DNA from: Corythucha ciliata | Lineage: Eukaryota > Arthropoda > Insecta > Hemiptera > Tingidae | Length of the DNA stretch: 64,000 nucleotides | Direction: 5' to 3' | Assembly: GCA_038030265.1 (NCBI GenBank) | Contig: CM075940.1 | Location: forward strand, 2,046,001 to 2,110,000 | Part shown: in pieces, positions 31,385 to 42,979 of the stretch | Numbering within the stretch: position 1 is the first letter of the stretch | Layout: every line of letters begins with the position of its first letter | Notes under the pieces: model-generated | The model's database searches: none | What the model saw: only the letters and a program-made list of their open reading frames with translations | What the model was told of the DNA's origin: nothing | Program-made: the position numbers and the translations under genes

Positions 31385-32685
31385 TTGCCATCTTCCACGT
31401 CTGACGAAGAAAATCACATGGTTGACGGAAGTTTGGTTAAAAAACTTTGGCACCTGGAAATAGAAAGCGACAAAGATTTCCGCCTGCTTAACCACCTGAA
31501 GCACAAGGATTTATACCCGACGAACTTCGAGAAAATGAGTGTGGGACCGGCGGTTAGATTTTTCTCAGAAAAACGGCTTCAGCATTAGAAGTTGCTGTTC
31601 AATTAAAATTGGTCGAAATAGAGGCTCTAACCACCGCCTGGTTTATTAGACTCATAGCTCGATGGTTCGAACTAGTGTCCAGTAGATTACGGAAAATAAG
31701 TGTAACGAAGCGAAACAAACATGAAAAAATGGATTTTCTCCAAAAATTTATATCGGTAATCCAGGAGACTAGATTTGACCGCGAAGATAAATGGAAACCA
31801 CTCAACAGTGGGTTGATCCTTTCATCATCCTCAATAACGTGTTTGTGCGACTTCCTGATCGACGATGTGGGATACGACTTCCTGCTTTTAAGTAGATTCA
31901 CGCAAGACGCACTGGAATATGTTTTTTCACAGATCAGAAGGCGTGGAGGAGCGACTCCGTCGGTATCCAAGTAATTAGTAGCCCTCAAAATTGTGACGTT
32001 GGCACAATTTGTCTCTGATGTGAAGACGTCCAATTACACCACTGAGTCGGACTATTTCTTATTAGAATATTTCGGCTCATCAGTTGGGCCAGAATCAAGT
32101 AAAACTCCGTCCACACCGGCCGACCACAGTTCTAACGAAGGAATTCCAGGATTCTCAGGAGAGAATCCTGACTTCAAGAGACGGTTTGAAACCCTCAAAC
32201 TGACCAGTGTCTCGTCTGTTTCTTCAGTTGGACTCACAGACTATGACATAAATCTTCTAGTATATTTAGCTGGAAGCGCAACCAACGCAGTTTTGAAGCG
32301 GCAGTTGTGCTCTGACTGCAAAGACTTTTTAAGCCGTGATTTAATTTCGAATTTACATCCAAGTTTTATCATTTACCTGAACACGCGCAATCTTGGAGGA
32401 CTACAGGTGCCTTGCGTCAGCATTGTAGAACTTTATTTTAATTGTCATTTAATTTATGACAAGTACTCCACGTACATACTGTGTCACAACTCGTCCTGCC
32501 TGATTGAAAAAATTACTGATGAAATAGGGTTCCAGTATTCATGTCCGTGCCAGATGAAAAAATTTATTGTAGAACATTATTTTTGTTTACGGTCATATTC
32601 TGTTGTACATTTGAGTTCTGAAAAAAGGAAAAAAGTATTTATGTATGGTACGGCTGCTCCTAAAAAGAGGAAAATTGCATGTTAA
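31385..32685 (+). pseudogene. P-element/THAP9-like transposase, C-terminal half
   Basis: Pieces in transcript order are LPSSTSDEEN..VDGSLVKK, HLEIESDKDFRLLNHLKHKD, DFLQKFISVIQETRFDREDK, LLLSRFTQDALEYVFSQIRR (the P-family FSQDxxExxFSxIRxRGG block), AQFVSDVKTSN, GENPDFKRRFETLKLTSVSS, then LLVYLAGSATNAVLKRQLCS with CxxC and NTRNLGGLQVPCVSIVELYF, as in THAP9 C-termini. A stop near 31974 and a frame change near 31585 break it. The reading to 32685 ends with a basic KKRKIAC tail. It may be the downstream part of the THAP gene at 17880, which is in the same direction; that link is inference. Confidence 0.75.
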
Positions 32686-34190
32686 TGATTTCATAACTTG
32701 ATTTGTCACTAAAAAAATTCTAATGATGATGGTTCATTTATTTCATTTTTTCCACGACCGTTCGAAGACCCCCATGTGGTTACAGCTAAGAAGAAGAATA
32801 TAACTTATGTCGATGTGTCTTGACGTGGAAGATGTGACTTGATGTGCATAAATTGGTGAGGGGGGGACGTTCCACCTCGCATTAAACTTTCATATAAGGA
32901 ATCAACAGAAAAAACGCTGCGAATTATCGAACAATGCCTTATTATTTCGACTGTGGGTTTATTATTCATCGATGTAGTCAAATCCGGCTTGAAATTACAT
33001 GAAAATCGACACCCCACACCCCTATGATCCCAAATCCTTTGAAAATCCCCATTTTGGACCCGCTTTTGGCCCATGAAACCCCAGGGAGTTATTTGATCAA
33101 ACTGATCAGATGTTAGGACCAACTAGACCCCAAATGGAGTCTATGTGCGAAAGATCGAGCAATCCTAGGGCAAGATATGGCCCGGACGGCGGACGGACAT
33201 TTTTTTTTTATTGCAGATTTGGATTCTACGCACTTTGAAACGTAAAATTACAAATTTTGAGGGGAGGTCAAACAATTTTTTTTGCGATACGATTACAAAG
33301 ACTTATTATTGAGAAATAATAAGCCAAAATCAATGATCAACCACCTACATCAAAACAAAATGTTAAAACCGCATTCTAAGTTGGTCCAAAATTTGCCGCT
33401 GTTTTACTTTGTTTCTGGTACTAATATGGCCAAGATATCTTTCGTATTTTATTATCCATTCATTACTTTATTACCTAAAAGTTTTGCTACAACGCCCAAC
33501 TGTTGGTCGTAAATGGTGAATATTTCTGAAAAAAAAAAAAAAGCTTTGGGAAGCTTGGGAGAAGCTGGGGGAAACCTCAAGTTTCAATATGCTTGTGGCA
33601 TTTCCTTAAATTAAATAGTTGCCCTGCTATGATTCACACGCACTTAAACTCAGCAACACCTAAACAGTTGAGATTAAATAAAATTAAATTAATTCAAACT
33701 GGAATGGTCAGAAAAACGTTTTTGAGTTGTACCAGTATTCTTCCAATTGAGCGATTAATGCCGCATAAAATTCCCGACTTTGTGACCAAGGTGACAACGA
33801 TTGGCTAAAAGGTGACTTGTATAATATACAAAAACGATTCTACAGCGATTCCGGGAACTGAATTAACATTTTCCAGACTGAGTGGTCATATCACGCCACA
33901 AAATTCCCAGTTTTTTTGGCCAAGACCAACTGGGATTTACCTTGACCGATTCTAAAGATCGTCTGAGGGCACATAATTGTACCTGGTTCCAAGGGCTAAA
34001 TTCTAGTTTTATGCTAGAAGAGGAAAAATTTGACCGTTCCGGTGGGATTTTTGTCGAAAAATATCGATTTTTGTAGCGGACTTCTGGGCTCAGACCTCTA
34101 CGTTTTAAGGCTAAATTGACCGTTTTGACCGTTTGCTTATATAATCGTATTGTGAGTTCCTGACGAAAATTAGGACTTTGTAAGCGTAAA
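32686..34190. other. Non-coding, nothing recognised
   Basis: AT-rich sequence with short frames only. A segment rich in CCGTCCGCC-like text near 33180 and poly(T)/poly(A) runs at 33201 and 33528 are the only features noted. Confidence 0.4.
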
Positions 34191-34194
34191 CAGC

Positions 34195-34640
34195 CTGAAG
34201 CTTGGAGAGTAGTTCATATCGTGGGCTTACAAGGAAAATCCACTAAGTCCAAAATTATAGTTTTGAGATAAATGGGTTTTAGTTTTTTAGGCGGAATGTA
34301 AATTCAAGTATTGACAATATTGTTGTAGAAATATTTTTATTAATTAAATTGAAATCACTTAATTAGGAACTGTCAAAAAGTAAGAGGAATACTGAATTAG
34401 GAAATTACGAAACTAGATATTCACTGGAGCCTCGGTAGTGGGAAAATGAATATTTTCATCATTGTTGGCTGAGTTCTTCGTTATCGACTTCATTTTCGAC
34501 TACTGGTTTTATGGACTTGGGGACCCGCGTACTATTGGAGACCACTTAGAAGGTCATAATGAAGCTTTAAACTCATTTTGAGAAAAAATGGTTTTAGTGG
34601 ATTTTCCTTGTACGCCCACGATATGTTTCCTCGACCTTGA
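34195..34640. repeat. Foldback element
   Basis: CATATCGTGGGCTTACAAGG AAAATCCACTA (34216) pairs with TAGTGGATTTTCCTTGTACG CCCACGATATG (34596). The arms are about 90 bp with imperfect pairing, and the loop of about 260 bp has no open frame. Outer limits are not sharp. Confidence 0.65.
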
Positions 34641-36440
34641 CATCCAGGATTGGTACAGAACTATGACGTTAATTAACGTAATGCCGAGAAGGCGAGGAAT
34701 GAAACACATGTACAGCTCCACCGTTAAACCTGAAAATTTTTCAGGATCAGTTAATTGCCACCTATACGGACAATTTTGAATGGAATTGATGGTTTTCTGA
34801 TGACATCTTCAGCGTTTCTGTTGAAAAATTGTTATTTTTATGGTGGAATCAAACAACTTTATTGCTGGGTGATTGAAAACCCCAAAATTCACTGGAAAAT
34901 TTGTTGACGGTTGAAGTAAAAACAGCGTAAGAGAGTAGCGTTCAGGACCACTGCCGCTGGATGCTATCCAACATTTTTGTCTGTGGCCTCGAATTTTTAA
35001 TTTTACGCATATAGCCACAGTTACAGTTTTTCCCCCTCGAAATGCTGGAATTTCATACTGAAATAGTAATGCGGCCCCTACAAACTGGAATGGAGCGAAT
35101 TACCCCCGCAAACAGCTTGGAATTCGCCCCCGGCGTTCAGGTTTGATTTACCCGCCTATAGGCCTAGACCCGCCACCGGTGGGCTGTGATTGCATGTGGT
35201 AACAGAAGAGTAACTGGTCTTAACATTATCTTACAGTTCTATAGAACAATCGATCAAAGTGTGATCGAAAATTGTTTGCAGAGTTGATGACGTTAAATTC
35301 CGCACTACAACTACAGCCTACACACAATCTTAGCCTTGATTGTTTTTCAATGGGTCTGTTCTGTAAAATTAAATGATAGTTCCTATACCTACATTGATCG
35401 GGATGGTGATCGTTCCATTCTCATTCGGTTCGGCAACAGTTATAGGCTTCTCAAACTGGCTATTCATCACAGAAATGTCCATTCATGTTCAGAAACCACA
35501 GACAACGTCAGAAAAGCTGTTTCTCAAATCAGAAATTCACATACCAAAAACAGCAGTTATATCCCTGAAACAGAGCAGAAACCCCCGGAATCATGATTTT
35601 TCAAAAACCGGCTAATTCACCCAAAAAACTGACTGTTTCACACAGCAGTAAATGGCTATTACACAACCAGTTGGGCCCTCTCCGAACATAGATCCTCGGT
35701 ATCTGGAAACCCTAGCCCTCTTGCTGGAACTATTCCATGAATGCAATAGGCAGGATTATGATGAAACATTGTAATGTACGTTACAAACGTACTATTTTAT
35801 GATGCATCTGACATCTGGCTCCTGAGAAGCCCCACCCCTGGAACAAGGTCTGGCTACGCCGTTGTGGATGTGCCCGAAAATTTGTAATCAATGATGGTTC
35901 GATGTAGGGTGGAAAGAAACATTATTTACTACCGAATACGAGTGCATTACGAGTAAGTTGTTGGGGTGTCGAAAGCCCTTCAAAGTTTAACATGAAACAT
36001 GATTCGAATTAAACATCAAAGTAGCTGAACTGCAACCCTTGAATTCTATAAAATAAAGTTAATTCTTACAATAACACTCACCTAGCGCATGAAAAGTTTG
36101 GAACAACAATATTCCTCGTGCCGGTAATGCACGTTTCTTTTCTATATTGCACGCTGACTAAAAGAATTTGTGAAACACAGAAAAACAAATTTTTAAAATA
36201 TACTTCTTTTGAGCGGTTTTCTTATCCAGAACAGAAATGGCGTTAGTCTTATCAAACATTGCTATTACCTGTATCTATAGTATCTCTAGGACCGTGATAT
36301 GTGGCGAAGATAGTTGCAATTTTGCTGGTATTTTTCTGTTCAAGTAAGTTTGAAAGACATTTTTATGCCGTTTCCATTTAACGTTCTGATAACTATGAAT
36401 ATGCTAATGATGTTGTTCCTTTTTTTCACAGAAATCTTCC
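34641..36440. other. Non-coding, nothing recognised
   Basis: Only short frames without domains (34809-35018 minus, 35336-35615 plus). The last 20 bases form a pyrimidine-rich acceptor before the DUF4806 gene. Confidence 0.4.
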
Positions 36441-36444
36441 AACC

Positions 36445-38039
36445 ATGGGATCTTTCAAAGTAGTTTACCTACCTCTTTTGAAAGAAATAGAGCCTGTCCC
36501 AGCGAAGTGGGTGGTGGCCGACAAATTATTTTGGCCGTCCAAAAAAAGGGAAGTTCGCCTTCTTCAAAGCGACGCGACAAGTTCGCCTGATAAATCATCC
36601 TGGATATCGTACGACTGTATTGTGAAAGCTGAGGGCATCAGAGACTTTAGTTTCGCTAGCGAACTGGCCAACAACATGTGCGAACATCAAACCGAGGAGG
36701 AGGAGATTGAATGTACTTCACATCGTTCGAAAAAAGTTACACCATTAGTACAGAAAACGTGTTTTACACAAAAAATCTCGGGTCAGTCGGATCGGGTGGA
36801 GCAGTCAGAATGGCAACGTTGCTATAGAATCCCCCCCCCCCCGGTCTATAAATTCATACGTGGCCGCCAAGAATCCACCAATAATGTTTGAGAAAACTTT
36901 GATGCCAAACAAAAGTAAGGCACTATAAAACACGGGTACTGCAACACGGAAATCGGGGCCATGCTTGGTCCCTCACATGACTATAATTATCACCTGATCT
37001 CATTGACAAGTAATATATTTTGACCGCGTTTGTTTGCTGTTACGATGACAATTTTTTCATTCATGATATTTTGTTTACCCTAACAACTGAGGGACCAAAT
37101 ATGGCGTTGAAATCCGTGTTGCAGTACCTGTGTTTTAAAGGTTCTCTAACAAAAGGTGCCCGTCCCCGATTGGTGTCAAAAGTGTCGCGTCTTGTGAAAC
37201 TGTCCCTGAGCTTTACTAACGTCTCTGAGTATGACTTTATGAATGATGTTACAACTTAAAAGGCCGTGGCTCAGAACTTAACCTTGTCATTACGTTTGAT
37301 CAATTTTCAAGGAGGACGTGGCATCAGAAAGCTCACAAATTGTACTTGTTGAACAAATGTTTGATGGAGTTGCAGCGAATAAGTTGATTTCTAAAATTCA
37401 CGAATGTACGTGACAATAAGTTTACCACTCCCCCTACGAAGGGGTTGATGCATAGATTTTCTTCACTAAAAAATGTTGCTTTTTGTTTCAGTTGAGGGCA
37501 CCGTCGTGAAAAAGTTCGCAGAAATTCAAGCGAGGCTAGACCACATAGAAAAATTGATTGTTACGGTCCATTCTGAAGACAAATCGGCGTCAACTAGTCG
37601 ATTGAAGGTGTCGCCTAAGTTACCTCTAACTTCAGTGGAGGAAATTGCCAACTACAATTCATTTTTAGACGATGAAGAACATTCTATCCCAATAATTGCC
37701 CATTTTAAAAATGTGATGGGATCAGGCTTTAAAGGTAAATTGATATACTACAAGCTTAGCGACATATTATTCACCAAAAACTTCCTCACGAAGTTTTCGT
37801 GGACGGGTGTGTCCAGAAATTTAGAAGGGAACAAAGAAGCATTTTACAAGTTCAAAAGTTTGGTGCGGCTGTTTTTTGTTGTTGCCAATTATAGCGACCC
37901 AAGTTTTTCCATGACAGACTGTGAACATTTTTTCAAATCATGCATTTTGAAATATAGTTTGTCTCGCGCAAATCCGAGCAGATCACCAAGAAATAAAAAA
38001 AATAATAAAATAGCAAATTCAGCAGTACTTTCGACGTAG
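36445..38039 (+). CDS. DUF4806-type protein, probably transposon-borne
   Basis: After an AG acceptor, ATG 36445 opens MGSFKVVYLPLLKEIEPVPA KWVV..LFWPSKK..WISYDC, the N-terminal block usual in insect DUF4806 proteins. Exon 2 (37312-37405) reads EDVASESSQIVLVEQMFDG. Exon 3 (37492-38039, in phase) reads EIQARLDHIEKLI, then the domain LPLTSVEEIANYNSFLDDEE, FKNVMGSGFKGKLIYYKLSD, LFTKNFLTKFSWTGVSRN and FYKFKSLVRLFF. The function is unknown; such genes are often found beside KDZ/TNP2-type transposases, as here. The exon 1 donor is not certain. MITE II (36916-37145) lies in the first intron, and a poly(C) run interrupts the frame end near 36830. A 46-codon frame (38042-38179) directly after the stop may be a frameshifted tail. 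Confidence 0.65.
36916..37145. mobile_element. MITE II, 230 bp, 10-bp target duplication
   Basis: The flanks are CAAACAAAAG (36906-36915) and CTAACAAAAG (37146-37155), one mismatch. The ends TAAGGCACTATAAAACACGG and (inverse) AGAACCTTTAAAACACAGG match MITE I in reverse orientation. It lies in the first intron of the DUF4806 gene. Confidence 0.85.
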
Positions 38040-38179
38040 AGATGGAAGAATTGCGTTCGTTGGAAACCACAAATGGGATACTTTCTTCTGAGGGACTCCC
38101 AGAAAACTTACTTTCTTCTGTGGTACCCGAACCCACTGAAAGAGTACCTTATGCAGTAGGCCAAGAAGACGTACCATAG

Positions 38180-38780
38180 AAACGTTAAACTTGACTCCAG
38201 CAGAGGGTCATTTTATCCCGAATTTGAAAGCCACCTTTATTTTGTTAAATTAACTGCTCGCACGTAAAAATGTGACTTTCACGTAGCCCAATGCTGAAGT
38301 AAAGTTTCACGTTTCTTTGGTACCTTTATTCCACTGTTGTAACGAAGATTTTTGTTATTGTCTTTCAATTTTCTACCGGTTTGTCATGGACATTTTGGTT
38401 TTTCGAAGCAATTGTATTCGATCTTTTTTTATTTATTTTTAAACGCGCATGTTTTGTCTGTTTACACTAATAGTCATCTAATTTCTTTAATTGTACACGT
38501 TTTCCGACTATTTCGTAGTGGATTTATCTTATTTTCCTAGTTATACTTTTTTAACTACTCATTCGTGAAAAGCGCGTGTTATGAAAATTTGTCCAATTTT
38601 TTTTTAGGAGGTTCTATCACGGGGTTTAGGGTGGGGAACTCTCACTTTTTACGCCTTTTCTCAATTTTTTCCCCTCGCCTGTTTGCTCCTGTGCGGATTG
38701 TCATAAAGACTGGGAATTTGATATGAATATTAATAGTTTTATTTGTTCTTAACACAGTAAGTTTCGCTACTGTAGCAAAA
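38180..38780. other. Spacer between convergent genes
   Basis: AT-rich sequence with no gene. Poly(A) signals in both directions are possible, but none is distinctive. Confidence 0.4.
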
Positions 38781-40728
38781 TTATGAAAAATACAAGTCTG
38801 ACATTTTACAAAAAAAAAAAAATAATAATAATAAATTATTTTTCCTATGAGCACTTTCAAATTCGACCCTAAGGAATGCCGTGCTGGAACCTGGAGCGGT
38901 TTTCGTTAAGTCTGAAATAATCGAAGAACACATCGGAAACTGAGAAATGGAAGTGAGGTTTTTGAACGATCGTTCCTGAATTCGTTTGGCCACTTGAGCG
39001 AGTGGTTTATTGCCACTCCTCAACAGCTTCTTTAAGAAGCCTAGTTTGTTTTCAAAAGGGTATGACGAAAATTTGGTAGAGCTCCGTAATATTCGACTTC
39101 GTCAGCCAGGTGACACAAATTGTGTACATTGCTGCTTATCGAATCTTCACCGTAGTGACTGATGTACAACTCAATGTATTCAATTAGAAGTTTCCTAGCA
39201 ATGTGCAAGAATTTGCATGTTTTCAAGTAAAATTCACTCGTACAAATAGTAATCGCGCACGATAGCATCATGAAATGGTTGTATAGATCTTTAGGAAGAT
39301 GTTTGCGTAAAATGACAGGTCCAGTGTAGAGAAGAAAATTTCTGAACTCAGTACCTTTCCAGAACGCTAAATCGTTCAACTCTCTAAAACTTCTATTAAT
39401 TTCACTGGGCTTCGAAATATTAGCACCCACCAACCATGATGATATTTGAACGATTTGAGGTTTGAAAAATTTGACCTTGAAATTATAGCTTCCTCTGGTC
39501 CAGCCGACTAAACATTTCTTTATCAAACCCAAGTCTATCAAATGCAAACTATCGCCATCGGGGAAATTAGAAATCATGTCTATTGGTAATCTCTCTAAAG
39601 GGGTAACAATGAAATCATCTTCCCCTTGATCATTACTTTCAGTAAGATGATGTTGAGGGTCACTTTTCGCGCGAAAGTCATCGTCACTTCGTGGGCTACA
39701 GTCGGTTCTTGGAAAGCTCATGTGACGTCCGCCTTTGTCGTAAACTCCAACCACTGTACACTTGCTGCATCCATGCTACGAATTGGACGCTTTAATGCCT
39801 GAAAAGAGTAAAGGCATCGCATTACAATAAGTAAACTTTTCTGATGGAGGATTCAGTCATAAACTTTGGTGAAATATACTCACAAAGTTTCAAAACAGTC
39901 AACAATTGATCGGTCTGTTTACTTACACTTAACGAAACTTCGTGCTGGAGTATCACATATGAAGGCGTTGATAGTTATTGACGCGTGGTTTCCGTGTATA
40001 TGAATCCCACTTTCCAACAATCGCTCCAGTTCATCCACGAAAGCAGACAAGAAGCTTTGGGCGTCAGCGGGTTTTGATTTCCCACTCCATATGGCAATAA
40101 CTTCAGGTGCCAAAGATGGCATTGATGCCACGCTGACCAGAATAGGCCAAAATTCATGCCTCGAAGAATCGGAAGTAGGTATTCCGTCCATATTGAAGTT
40201 CAAAGGCAAATCTCTCGGTATAACTGCTTCACGAAGGAACATACTTTTTATGCACATTTCCAGGCCTCGGTACCAGAATTCACCTTCCCCCATGGGCACA
40301 ATGGTGACTGAGCGAGGAGTCCCGAGGAAGGTTCTGGCATCTTTTGGCAGACGCTCCTTGGTCCCCCCAACCCCCCCCCCCCAAACCCCCAAATGACCCA
40401 GTCCAGTCCCAGTCAAATGTCCCAGGGTGAAATGACCCAGTCTTTCAAGTGGTCTTCGAAAGCTGGAGAAGTTGATGATGTGTCTTCATTGTTTTTTTTC
40501 TACAGTTTCCCTTTTGCTAGCTTTGTTTTCATCGAGGGGTGGTGAATGCCAATCGTCACCTATAGAGGGCCCGTCCGGTGAAATATTCGATGATTCCGTA
40601 ACGCCGTAACGTAACGTTAGTGGAATATCTTCGGCGCGTTCTCCAGAACAAGGAGGTTCGTTTGAATTCAAGTACTTTCTCACCCGCCGATAGTATGAGG
40701 TCGAGTATTTGAACCGTTTCATTTTCAT
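38781..40728 (-). pseudogene. KDZ/TNP2-type transposase, multi-exon, broken
   Basis: First exon from ATG 40728: MKMKRFKYSTSYYRRVRKYL, the start usual for insect 'transposase domain' proteins. Next exon about 40345-39927: LPKDARTFLGTPRSVTIV, EFWYRGLEMCIKSMF, LPLNFNMDGIPTSDSSRHEF WPIL, SGKSKPADAQSFLSAFVDEL and CDTPARSFVKC. Next exon from 39798: HGCSKCTVVGVYDKGGRHM, DSLHLIDLGLIKKCLVGW, FWKGTEFRNFLLYTGPVILR and NVHNLCHLADEV. A TAG (plus 39776-39778) interrupts the start of this exon. A one-base shift near 39062 moves the frame to SSYPFENKLGFLKKLLRSGN, which runs on to about 38781. Part of the protein between exons 1 and 2 is missing; that place holds poly(C) and ATGACCCAGT repeats. It faces the DUF4806 gene tail to tail. 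Confidence 0.75.
40365..40450. repeat. Poly(C) and AATGACCCAGT short repeats
   Basis: Runs of C at 40367-40382 are followed by AAATGACCCAGTCCAGTCCC and further AATGACCCAGTC copies. They occupy the position of lost transposase coding sequence. Confidence 0.6.
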
Positions 40729-40759
40729 CCATGCAATTCGTGATGCTAGAGGTAAAGAT

Positions 40760-41072
40760 AAACATCAAATACGTCGCAGTAAGGTCGAAAAAATAAACTA
40801 CAGATTTGCAACGTCAAAAAGACGTCGTAATAATGTAATACAGAAAAACAACCACGCGGCGACGTTGAAAAAACATACTACAGATATGCGACATCAAAAT
40901 GACCTCACAGTTTTGTAATATATTGTACAACAGAAATCTAACGGCGTGGCGACGTCGGAAAAATATACTACAGTTAAACGACTTCTGAACGACGTCGCAC
41001 TAATGTACTATAGTGTACTACAGAAATCGAACTTGCGGCGACGTCAATAAAATATACTACAGATCAGCCACG
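40760..41072. repeat. GACGTC-rich tandem array, left part
   Basis: Units of roughly 80-90 bp alternate CTACAGATNTGCGACGTCAA with AATGTACTACAGAAATCNAA and GGCGACGTCG. CTACAG-type words occur at about 40798, 40871, 40966, 41011 and 41054. The array resumes at 42803 after the mariner-like insertion. Confidence 0.75.
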
Positions 41073-41074
41073 TA

Positions 41075-42800
41075 GGGTGTTTGGTAAGTCGACGGCAATA
41101 ATGCAGGGGGTTCTTCTGGGTCCAAAATGGACCAAAAAAGTCCATATAAACATAGGTCCGATTTCCAACCGTTTTAGAGATAATCGATATTTTAGTATTT
41201 TTAGCCATAACGTTAATTTTATTGGATTCAGCGCTTATAAGTCGAGAACAGTTACACGTACATTAAATCTGAGGGCACTACCGAAAAGAGCAGACATTTT
41301 TCAGTGGGAATTGGTCCAGTTATCCCCGAAAGAAGTCGCACTTTTCCAATAACTAGTCAGATTGTGGAGATTTGTACCGATTTTAGGCAGTTTAGCCGTA
41401 ACTTGAATGCATGATAGCGAATCTTGAAATGCTCTCCAGGTTTGGCAAATTTCACAAAAACTTGCCTGATTAGTGAGGATAAAAATACCAAACCCACATC
41501 ATCGCATCCCTTCGTAAAAGTTTGGAAAAATTAACACATTTCGAGCTAAAAGTGCTTTTTTGGGTGTTCTTTGCAATAGGCCTTTGTAAATAAATGAAAG
41601 TGAAAAATGGAATCGCAAGCACACCATTATTTCTCCTAAAATGATAATAAAGCTTCTTGTAGGTCTAATCGTGGTCAGCGATGCAAAATAAAAACATTTC
41701 GTAGCGTTTATTGCACCAATTCATAACAATTAGTAAATAAAATAACAAATAAATTACCTAAAACTTCTTTTTTTACAATACATTTTCAAAATGTCCTCCT
41801 CTGTTCCGAAGGCAGGCTCTTGCCCTTTTTCTCGTGGCACCCACTGTCACGCGAGGAGAAATGTCGGCTCGAAGGGCCTCAAAAGCTCCTGTAATCTTTC
41901 TTCGAAGCTCCTCTTGATGCAGTAAACACGGTCTTTTACCAAACCCCAGACGTGGAAATCCACGGGCGCCATGTCCGTCGATCGAAGTGGTAGTGGAATT
42001 GAACCCCCTCGTCATATCCACATATCATAACTTCTATCCAAATACTGGCGAAATTCGATCAATTAGGGGGGAGGGGGCACGATCATGTCAAGAATAAGGC
42101 TTCGACGAACATCTTCCCCCAGATTTTGCATTGAATGAGGCAAATCGTTCTGAATAAAGTTCAAATACACTACGGGAAGTTTTTATTTTGCATCGCTGAC
42201 CTTGATTAAGGCCTAAAAAAAGTTTTATTTTCATTTTAAATAAGAAGTGGTGTGTTTAATTCAATTTTTTCCCCTTCATTTCTTCGAAAAGGCCTATTGC
42301 ATAGAACACCCAAACAAGCACTTTTCGCTGGAAACGCGTTCATTTCTTCAAACTTCTACAAAGAGGTGCGATAATCTGAGTTTGGTACTTTGATCCTCAC
42401 TAATGAGGCAAGTTTTTGTGAAATTTGCCAAACCTGGATGGCATTTCAAGATTCGCTATCATGCAATCAAGTTACGGCTAAACTGCCTAAAATCGGTACA
42501 AATCTCCACAATCTGACTGGTTACTGGAAAAGTGCGACTACTTTTGGGGATAACTGGGCCAATTCCCACTGAAAAATGTCTGCTCTTATCGGTAGTGCCC
42601 TCAGATTTAATGTACGTGTAACTGTTCTCGACTTATAAGCGCTGAATCCAATAAAATTAACGTTATGGCTAAAAATACTAAAATATCGATTATCTCGAAA
42701 ATGGTTGGAAATCGGACCTATGTTTATATGGACTTTTTTGGTCCATTTTGGACCTAGAAAAATCCCCTGCATTATTGCCGTCGACTTACCAAACACCCTG
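41075..42800. mobile_element. Mariner-like element with 0.63 kb inverted ends
   Basis: 41075-41698 and 42178-42800 are near-identical inverse copies, from GGGTGTTTGGTAAGTCGACG to the inner ...GATGCAAAATAAAA. TA lies at both outer borders (41073-41074, 42801-42802) and the right end is CACCCTG; the left end has lost CA. The central 480 bp holds a transposase remnant. The array outside is continuous once the element is removed. Open frames in the arms (41077-41352 plus and 42521-42832 minus, with the same text) are repeat sequence, not genes. Confidence 0.8.
41775..42180 (-). pseudogene. Mariner-type transposase C-terminal remnant
   Basis: On the minus strand three frames give, in order, YLNFIQNDLPHSMQNLGEDV RRSLIL, PLPLRSTDMAPVDFHVWGLV KDRVY, and ITGAFEALRADISPRV, RARACLRNRGGHFENVL. 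The D in STDMAPVDF is the third catalytic position of Tc1/mariner transposases, and the GGHFE ending is usual for one mariner branch. At least two frameshifts separate the pieces, and the N-terminal DNA-binding part and first catalytic Asp are missing. Confidence 0.75.
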
Positions 42801-42802
42801 TA

Positions 42803-42965
42803 TACGACGTCATATAATTGTATCACAGACATCCAACCACGTGACGACGTCGGGAAAGCATACTACTGATGCGCGACGTCAAAATGACGTCGCATTAATG
42901 CACTACAGAAACCCGACGTCCCACCGAGGTCGAAAAATTGTTCTATAAAAATTTAGGTCGCACCG
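42803..42965. repeat. GACGTC-rich tandem array, right part
   Basis: This continues the array cut at 41072: ACAGACATCCAACCACGTGA, GACGTCGGGAAAGCATACTA, GCGACGTCAAAATGACGTCG and ACTACAGAAACCCGACGTC. It ends where the YqaJ gene region begins. Confidence 0.75.
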
Positions 42966-42979
42966 ACGTGCCAACAACG

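Noticed and set aside
31650..31690. GGTTCGAACTAG considered as a tRNA B box
   Set aside because: No matching A box or cloverleaf; it lies within P-like transposase coding sequence.
41077..42832. Matching 91- and 103-codon frames in opposite directions
   Set aside because: They are the two inverted arms of the mariner-like element; no family match and no start context.
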